Source of the DNA: Candidatus Falkowiibacteriota bacterium
GTDB lineage: Bacteria > Patescibacteriota > Patescibacteriia > CAIXNZ01
Direction: 5' to 3'
NCBI GenBank assembly: GCA_903920975.1
Contig: CAIXNZ010000111.1
Span: 1-10,154, forward strand
Length of the DNA stretch: 10,154 bases
The notes below the pieces were generated by a model. The model was not told the DNA's origin, did no database searches, and saw only the letters and a list, made by a program, of their open reading frames with translations. Positions 7,033 to 10,154 of this stretch are shown piece after piece (the stretch's first letter is position 1; every line of letters begins with the position of its first letter). The position numbers were made by a program, and so were the translations under genes.

Positions 7033-7239
7033 CTATTTTTTTCCAACATTCAAAAGTAAATTAATGCAATACACTCCGGCCAGACCAACTAAAATGTAAA
7101 CAATTGTGACTAAAATCGGGATTGTGCTCAAAATTGCGGTAACTAAATTAAAATTGAATAAACCAAGCAATCCCCAATTAATAGCGCCCACAATCACCAG
7201 AACAAACGCAATCAGATCTAATACATTAAGTCTTTTCAT
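7033..7239 (-). CDS. DUF378 family small membrane protein
   Basis: This 68-residue protein has two hydrophobic segments (about 8-28 and 38-63). It matches the DUF378 pattern: LDLIAFVLVIVGAINWGLLGLFNFNLV near the start and VYILVGLAGVYCI near the end. The length is typical. The family is widespread in bacteria and has no firmly known function. It stands between two hairpins and seems to be transcribed alone. No Shine-Dalgarno precedes the ATG, only an A8 run. Confidence 0.88.
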   Translation of the reverse strand: MKRLNVLDLIAFVLVIVGAINWGLLGLFNFNLVTAILSTIPILVTIVYILVGLAGVYCINLLLNVGKK

Positions 7240-7264
7240 TTTTTTTGACGTTAATTATTAAATT

Positions 7265-7282
7265 TTGGATCACTAGATCCAA
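7265..7282 (-). terminator. Hairpin between the tspO unit and the DUF378 gene
   Basis: TTGGATC and GATCCAA form a 7-bp stem with a 4-nt loop (7265-7271 and 7276-7282). It lies 24 bp after the stop of the cysteine-rich gene. On the minus strand AATTTAATAATT follows, a weak tail. On the plus strand a T6 run follows, which is stronger. It probably ends the tspO transcript. Confidence 0.5.
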
Positions 7283-7285
7283 TTT

Positions 7286-7307
7286 TTTATTTATTTAAAA
7301 TCCAGAT
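7286..7307. repeat. 22-bp direct repeat, copy 1
   Basis: This copy is identical over 22 bp to 7618-7639. Read on the minus strand it starts ATCTGGATTTTAAATAAA. Copy 2 encodes the last codons of tspO. This copy lies at and just beyond the stop of the cysteine-rich gene, 332 bp away. Confidence 0.85.
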
Positions 7308-7615
7308 TAATATCCGGGGGATTGGGAACCTTGTATCCTAAAATAACAACCTCCTTGGCAATTCGTTGCAAATGTACCGTCAACGCACACAGTGCCTCCA
7401 AAGACCCTGCATACAAGAGGTAAAAAATTTTTATAAACTTTATAATTGTCACATCTTGAAAATTCAAGGCATATCTCCCCGCCGCTTTGTATTTTATGGC
7501 ACAAGGGAGCACAAGCTTCGATTATACCTACGGGTATAGGCCAAAATAATAATACTGTAATCACAATTACTAAGCCCAAAATTATAAATAAAAATTTTAA
7601 ATTTCTTTTTTTCAT
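7307..7615 (-). CDS. Small exported or membrane-anchored cysteine-rich protein, unknown function
   Basis: I do not recognise this 102-residue protein. A basic start (MKKRNLK) leads into one hydrophobic segment (about 8-29, ending at PIPVG) that can act as a signal peptide or N-terminal anchor. The rest carries eight cysteines (35, 39, 49, 55, 69, 77, 86, 90), enough for four disulfides, including CAPLC and CQGGC. This suggests a compact disulfide-bonded domain outside the cytoplasm. It starts 3 bp after the tspO stop, so the two are probably co-transcribed. A 22-bp direct repeat flanks the gene. CxxxC spacing could also bind metal. Confidence 0.7.
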   Translation of the reverse strand: MKKRNLKFLFIILGLVIVITVLLFWPIPVGIIEACAPLCHKIQSGGEICLEFSRCDNYKVYKNFLPLVCRVFGGTVCVDGTFATNCQGGCYFRIQGSQSPGY

Positions 7616-7617
7616 AA

Positions 7618-7639
7618 TTTATTTATTTAAAATCCAGAT
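7618..7639. repeat. 22-bp direct repeat, copy 2 (tspO 3' end)
   Basis: This exact partner of 7286-7307 covers the last codons and stop of tspO (residues IWILNK). Identity stops abruptly at both ends. The shared stretch includes the non-repetitive ATCTGGA as well as A/T-rich sequence. Confidence 0.85.
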
Positions 7640-8083
7640 ATTGTAAGCCAAATATGTGGCAAAACAGACCCAGATGGCATATGGCCAGATTAAAATTGAA
7701 GCAACGCGTGAATATGGCCAGATTAGAATGCAAAGACCTAAAACTGAAATTTCCAAAATAATCATTTCTATTATTGAAGGACCAATATTATGTGAATAAA
7801 AGAAAATATAGCTCCACAGTACATTTAAAATCGCGTTAACAATAAAAAATCCAATTATCCACCAGAATAAATTGGTTCTGGGTGCGCTATTCCAAATAAT
7901 CAAAACTGAAATTGTTGAAAGAATAAAAATTACTGTCCAAACACTGCCGATAAATCCCCCGCCAGGTGCTAGGCTTGGTAAATTTAAAGTTTTGTACCAG
8001 TCCATACCAGCGCTGGTCAGAAAACTGCCAATGACTGCCACGGCAATGGTAATCAAAGGGATGATAATGTAATTTGGTTTCAT
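7619..8083 (-). CDS. TspO/MBR family protein (tryptophan-rich sensory protein)
   Basis: This 154-residue protein has five membrane segments (about 5-25, 43-65, 72-94, 103-122, 128-150), the TspO/MBR fold related to the mitochondrial translocator protein. Signatures are MDWYKTLNLPSLAPGGGFIGSVWTVIF (27-53), ILNVLWSYIFF (85-95) and the tryptophan/tyrosine-rich end PYAIWVCFATYLAYNIW (134-150). Family members bind porphyrins and sterol-like ligands and act in tetrapyrrole and stress responses; the ligand here is unknown. It heads a two-gene unit with the cysteine-rich gene. The ATG is 7 bp from an array of four 8-bp repeats, and no Shine-Dalgarno is visible. Confidence 0.92.
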   Translation of the reverse strand: MKPNYIIIPLITIAVAVIGSFLTSAGMDWYKTLNLPSLAPGGGFIGSVWTVIFILSTISVLIIWNSAPRTNLFWWIIGFFIVNAILNVLWSYIFFYSHNIGPSIIEMIILEISVLGLCILIWPYSRVASILIWPYAIWVCFATYLAYNIWILNK

Positions 8084-8090
8084 AGGATTA

Positions 8091-8122
8091 GTTTACTGGT
8101 TTATTTGTTTATTGGTTTATTT
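8091..8122. repeat. Four tandem 8-bp repeats upstream of tspO
   Basis: The plus strand reads GTTTACTG, GTTTATTT, GTTTATTG, GTTTATTT without gaps. Every unit shares GTTTA plus a T at position 7. The array ends 7 bp before the tspO start codon, so it lies in the leader or promoter. It could be slippage-prone sequence or a series of protein-binding sites. Confidence 0.75.
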
Positions 8123-8131
8123 GAATGTAAG

Positions 8132-8210
8132 AAAACGGCCATTTCCCCGGACGGTAGAGACGTGGCATGCCGCGTCTCTACATTATCGGTGTAGCCAATA
8201 CGGCCGTTTT
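8132..8210. repeat. 79-bp nested palindromic element, possible rlmN terminator
   Basis: The outer arms AAAACGGCC (8132-8140) and GGCCGTTTT (8202-8210) pair perfectly. Inside is a near-perfect 28-bp palindrome (8154-8181) with arms GTAGAGACG and CGTCTCTAC around GGCATGCC and a single T/G mismatch pair. A T6 run (8207-8212) follows on the plus strand, and TTTTCTT follows on the minus strand, so it can terminate either way. The structure is like a small non-autonomous mobile element or dispersed palindromic repeat. Confidence 0.7.
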
Positions 8211-8228
8211 TTAGATCTCCTTACCACC

Positions 8229-8298
8229 CTTCAGTTCGGCTCCGCTCACTGTAAACTTAAGCCTATGTCCTGAGCCTGCCGAAGGATCAGGGTGACAG
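8229..8298. repeat. REP-like imperfect hairpins
   Basis: Two G/C-rich islands stand out from the A/T-rich surroundings. The first (8229-8251) contains CAGT and ACTG arms around TTCGGCTCCGCTC. The second (8267-8296) contains CCTGAGCCTGCCGAAGG followed by TCAGGGTGAC. Both resemble the CTTCGACAGGCTCAG-type extragenic palindromes known from many bacteria. That family link is from memory. No coding sequence is apparent here. Confidence 0.5.
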
Positions 8299-8328
8299 TT
8301 ACGGACGATTTCCAATTATCTTCATTCT

Positions 8329-9354
8329 CTATTCTTTGTTCTTTATTCTATGTTCTAACTTCCCCGTCGCCAATTGTCCGCACGCCGCTTCAATATCAGC
8401 GCCAAAGCGGTATCTTAATGTTGTAAATACCCTATTTTTTTCCAAAATATCTTTAAAATGTTTAATTTTATCCGTGGAAGGCGGTTGATAAGCCCCGGTC
8501 TTATTATACGTTATTAGGTTCACAAAATAAAGCGGTTTTTTCATTAATTTGGCTAATTTTAAGGCATCTTCGTCTGAATCATTTACACCCCTGATCAAAA
8601 GGTATTCAAACATTACTTTACGATTGGTTTTGGCAATATAATCATCAACTGCTTCTAAAATTTTATGAATGGAATACTTTTTACCGCAAGGAATTATACT
8701 GGTGCGAGTCCTATCATCTGGCGCGTGCAAGGAAATGGCCAGATTAACCTGCATTTTTTCGTCTGAAAATTTTTCAATGCCTTCGGTAATGCCAATTGTG
8801 GAAATGGAAAAATGGCGGATGCCAATAGCCAAGCCATGCGGGTCATTAATAATTCTAATGGCCTCCATAACATTCTCATAATTTAAAAACGGCTCACCCA
8901 TGCCCATAAAAACAATATTATCGATTCTTTCAGCGCTTGCCTTTAATTTTCTGGCAAAAAATAAAATCTGACTGACAATTTCCCAAGTTTCCAGATTTCT
9001 TTTAAAGCCCATGGCGCCAGTGGCGCAAAACTTACAGCCCAAAGGGCAGCCGACTTGCGATGAAACGCAAACAGTATTTCTACGATTGTGTTTCATTAAA
9101 ACAGTTTCGATTTTCAAACCATCGCTTAAAGTAATCAAAGCCTTGATCGCGTCTTCATCCTTTGATTCAAAAATTTGCGCCTTAACTTCCAGCGGAGCTT
9201 TTTTGGCCAGTTCAGCTCTGAGTTCTTTGGGCAAAGTCATGGCCTTGTCCCAATTATCAATTTGCTCAACAAAAATAGCCTGCTTAATTTGCTTAACTCT
9301 GTAAGCAGGCTGATCTCTTAAGATATCGTTAAATTGAGTATAGAATTTGTTCAT
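8329..9354 (-). CDS. rlmN: Dual-specificity 23S rRNA/tRNA adenine-C2 methyltransferase RlmN
   Basis: This 341-residue radical-SAM enzyme methylates C2 of A2503 in 23S rRNA and of A37 in some tRNAs. The [4Fe-4S] cluster cysteines are C103, C107 and C110 in GCPLGCKFCATG. The two mechanism cysteines are C96 (NTVCVSSQ) and C325 (DIEAACGQLA), at the spacing seen in E. coli RlmN. Other family motifs are VFMGMGEPFLNY (148-159), STIGIT (185-190), LAISLHA (205-211) and LLIRGVND (252-259). The DIEAACGQLA context and lack of neighbouring resistance genes favour RlmN over Cfr. Its ATG overlaps the stop of a 12-codon ORF. The C-terminus is short and ends in a micro-repeat. Confidence 0.96.
   Translation of the reverse strand: MNKFYTQFNDILRDQPAYRVKQIKQAIFVEQIDNWDKAMTLPKELRAELAKKAPLEVKAQIFESKDEDAIKALITLSDGLKIETVLMKHNRRNTVCVSSQVGCPLGCKFCATGAMGFKRNLETWEIVSQILFFARKLKASAERIDNIVFMGMGEPFLNYENVMEAIRIINDPHGLAIGIRHFSISTIGITEGIEKFSDEKMQVNLAISLHAPDDRTRTSIIPCGKKYSIHKILEAVDDYIAKTNRKVMFEYLLIRGVNDSDEDALKLAKLMKKPLYFVNLITYNKTGAYQPPSTDKIKHFKDILEKNRVFTTLRYRFGADIEAACGQLATGKLEHRIKNKE
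8330..8356. repeat. Two 13-bp repeats at the rlmN 3' end
   Basis: TATTCTTTGTTCT (8330-8342) and TATTCTATGTTCT (8344-8356) differ at one base and are spaced 14 bp. They cover the last RlmN codons (residues HRIKNKE and stop). The same pyrimidine-rich character continues to about 8318. Confidence 0.6.
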
Positions 9355-9389
9355 GAGAAAATGTTAAAAACTATGGTTACTTTTTTCAT
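9351..9389 (-). CDS. Possible 12-residue leader peptide of rlmN
   Basis: A minus-strand ORF reads MKKVTIVFNIFS. Its TGA overlaps the rlmN ATG in an ATGA arrangement, the layout of translational coupling. Its own start follows AAATTT, the A/T-rich context used by other genes here. There is no Shine-Dalgarno. It is short enough to arise by chance, so translation is unproven. Confidence 0.35.
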   Translation of the reverse strand: MKKVTIVFNIFS

Positions 9390-9412
9390 AAATTTAAATC
9401 TTGATAATTAGT

Positions 9413-9667
9413 TTATTTACCTTGACCCTCAAGTTTATCCTTCAACATTAGAATGCCCCTAGCTAAATAAATTGAGCAGATACCCACGCCTAAATATTCT
9501 AGAGCATTAATCCATTGCTGATTTAATAATTCCACTGAAATTAAAATAATAACCGATATTGGTAGCAATGCTAACAATATAAGTCCCAAGACAGCTAACA
9601 AAAACTGAATTAATCCGTAAGCAAAATTTACCAAGTAATCATCAATTCTTTTAAAACTATTTTTCAT
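9413..9667 (-). CDS. Small two-segment membrane protein, unknown function
   Basis: I do not recognise this 84-residue protein. A short basic N-terminus (MKNSFKRIDDY) is followed by a long hydrophobic stretch (about 17-45), a polar link and a second membrane segment (about 55-74). The tail is charged (KDKLEGQGK). The ATG at 9667 is chosen over the ATG at 9700 because it lies 4 bp after the upstream stop, like the other gaps here, and follows the same AAATAAATTT context. Using 9700 would add 11 basic residues and overlap the upstream gene by 29 bp. It is likely co-transcribed with the gene at 9672-10076. Confidence 0.65.
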   Translation of the reverse strand: MKNSFKRIDDYLVNFAYGLIQFLLAVLGLILLALLPISVIILISVELLNQQWINALEYLGVGICSIYLARGILMLKDKLEGQGK

Positions 9668-9671
9668 AAAT

Positions 9672-10076
9672 TTATTTCTTTTCAATTTCTTGAAAAGCAA
9701 AAATCATAAGAATAAATAATATAATTCCCATAATGCCCCCGGCTTTCAAACCGCCAATCGCTGCAATTCCAAAGGTTAGAACAGCCCACAAAAACCAAAG
9801 TAAAACTCCTGCTCCCGCATGGTCTTTCCCTGTATATTTTTTTATATCATCGCTAGTGTCAAAGCTAATATTATTATTTATGGCAGTTTGGATTTTAGAC
9901 TTTTCAGGCTTACCTAATATTTTATTTCTTACTGATTCTGGTAATGTTTCTAAAAATTCACGCTTCTCCCAAAATCCATATCTTACAATTTGTTCTGCTT
10001 TTGCCTCTGCTACATCCTTATGAAAATTTTTAATTTCTCTTAAATATTTGAAAATTTCATCTTTGTCTAAACGCAT
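9672..10076 (-). CDS. Small membrane protein with soluble N-terminal domain, unknown function
   Basis: I do not recognise this 134-residue protein. Residues 1-60 are charged and probably helical (KDEIFKYLREIKNFHKDVAEAKAEQI), with the look of a cytoplasmic domain. Residues 88-108 and 112-128 are hydrophobic and glycine-rich (AAIGGLKAGGIMGIIL), which suggests two membrane helices with a tight turn. The end is polar (QEIEKK). It follows the partial upstream ORF by 3 bp and precedes another small membrane protein by 4 bp, so the three look like one operon. Confidence 0.7.
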   Translation of the reverse strand: MRLDKDEIFKYLREIKNFHKDVAEAKAEQIVRYGFWEKREFLETLPESVRNKILGKPEKSKIQTAINNNISFDTSDDIKKYTGKDHAGAGVLLWFLWAVLTFGIAAIGGLKAGGIMGIILFILMIFAFQEIEKK

Positions 10077-10079
10077 AAA

Positions 10080-10154
10080 TTATTTAAGTAATTTATTTAA
10101 ATCCACTTGTTTTATTCTCCACTGCAAATTATATTTATAATTTTTAAAAAAATT
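10080..10154 (-). CDS. C-terminal end of an upstream ORF (cut by window edge)
   Basis: The minus-strand frame is open from the window edge to TAA at 10082-10080 and reads NYKYNLQWRIKQVDLNKLLK at its end. The stop lies 3 bp before the next ATG, the same close packing as the following pair. The piece is too short (24 codons) for a family call. It could also be chance in A/T-rich sequence. Confidence 0.4.
   Translation of the reverse strand, partial: NFFKNYKYNLQWRIKQVDLNKLLK

Noticed and set aside
7291..7512. Minus-strand ORF of 73 codons overlapping the cysteine-rich gene
   Set aside because: It has no signal peptide or family motif, and starts inside the better-supported gene, which lies 3 bp after tspO.
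9011..9304. Plus-strand ORFs opposite rlmN, dnaG and rpoD
   Set aside because: They are antisense shadows of strongly conserved genes and show no family motifs.
9668..9700. Upstream ATG at 9700 for the small membrane protein
   Set aside because: It overlaps the upstream gene by 29 bp. The ATG at 9667 gives the same gap and start context as its neighbours.
1..10154. CRISPR array, restriction-toxin pair or recoded TGA
   Set aside because: No series of spaced identical repeats was seen, no nuclease or toxin partner sits by the methyltransferases, and TGA is used as a normal stop.

Overview
The window looks like bacterial chromosome of low-to-moderate GC with compact minus-strand gene blocks. 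Markers of a bacterium are a dnaG-rpoD pair, DedA, RlmN, TspO/MBR, a DUF378 protein and a CCA-less tRNA-Asn. Several traits fit a Patescibacteria (CPR) genome: almost no Shine-Dalgarno sequences, start codons set in A/T-rich leaders, a very lysine-rich sigma-factor N-terminus, many tiny membrane proteins, and dispersed palindromic repeats. This placement is an inference, because no 16S rRNA or ribosomal protein is present. The code is standard, since TGA ends the terminase small-subunit gene.

Positions 1-2903, plus strand: a block of phage genes. It holds the C-terminal end of one beta-class DNA methyltransferase, a second complete paralogous methyltransferase, a helix-turn-helix terminase small subunit and an apparently intact terminase large subunit. 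The genes overlap or nearly abut, as in one transcript. No portal, capsid or tail gene follows. The block ends about 100 bp from the 3' end of a tRNA-Asn gene, so it is probably the edge of a prophage or phage-derived island that used this tRNA as its attachment site.

Positions 2904-3180: tRNA-Asn(GUU) on the minus strand, with a long hairpin on its 3' side. On its 5' side is a decayed copy of the tRNA 5' end, split by a 26-nt hairpin-forming insert.

Positions 3181-7240, minus strand: conserved chromosomal genes. A DedA-family membrane protein has a -10 box so close to its ATG that the mRNA is probably leaderless. The dnaG-rpoD unit (primase and housekeeping sigma factor, 5 bp apart) has a promoter that overlaps the terminator of the DUF378 gene. 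Hairpins separate the units.

Positions 7241-8330, minus strand: tspO followed 3 bp later by a small secreted or anchored protein with eight cysteines. A 22-bp exact direct repeat flanks the small gene, as if a cassette had been inserted or a segment duplicated at the tspO 3' end. Upstream of tspO are four tandem 8-bp repeats, a 79-bp nested palindrome and REP-like hairpins.

Positions 8329-10154, minus strand: rlmN (radical-SAM 23S rRNA/tRNA methyltransferase), preceded by a 12-codon ORF whose TGA overlaps the rlmN ATG. Upstream lie two unrecognised small membrane proteins and the tail of a third ORF, in an operon-like series with gaps of 3-4 bp.
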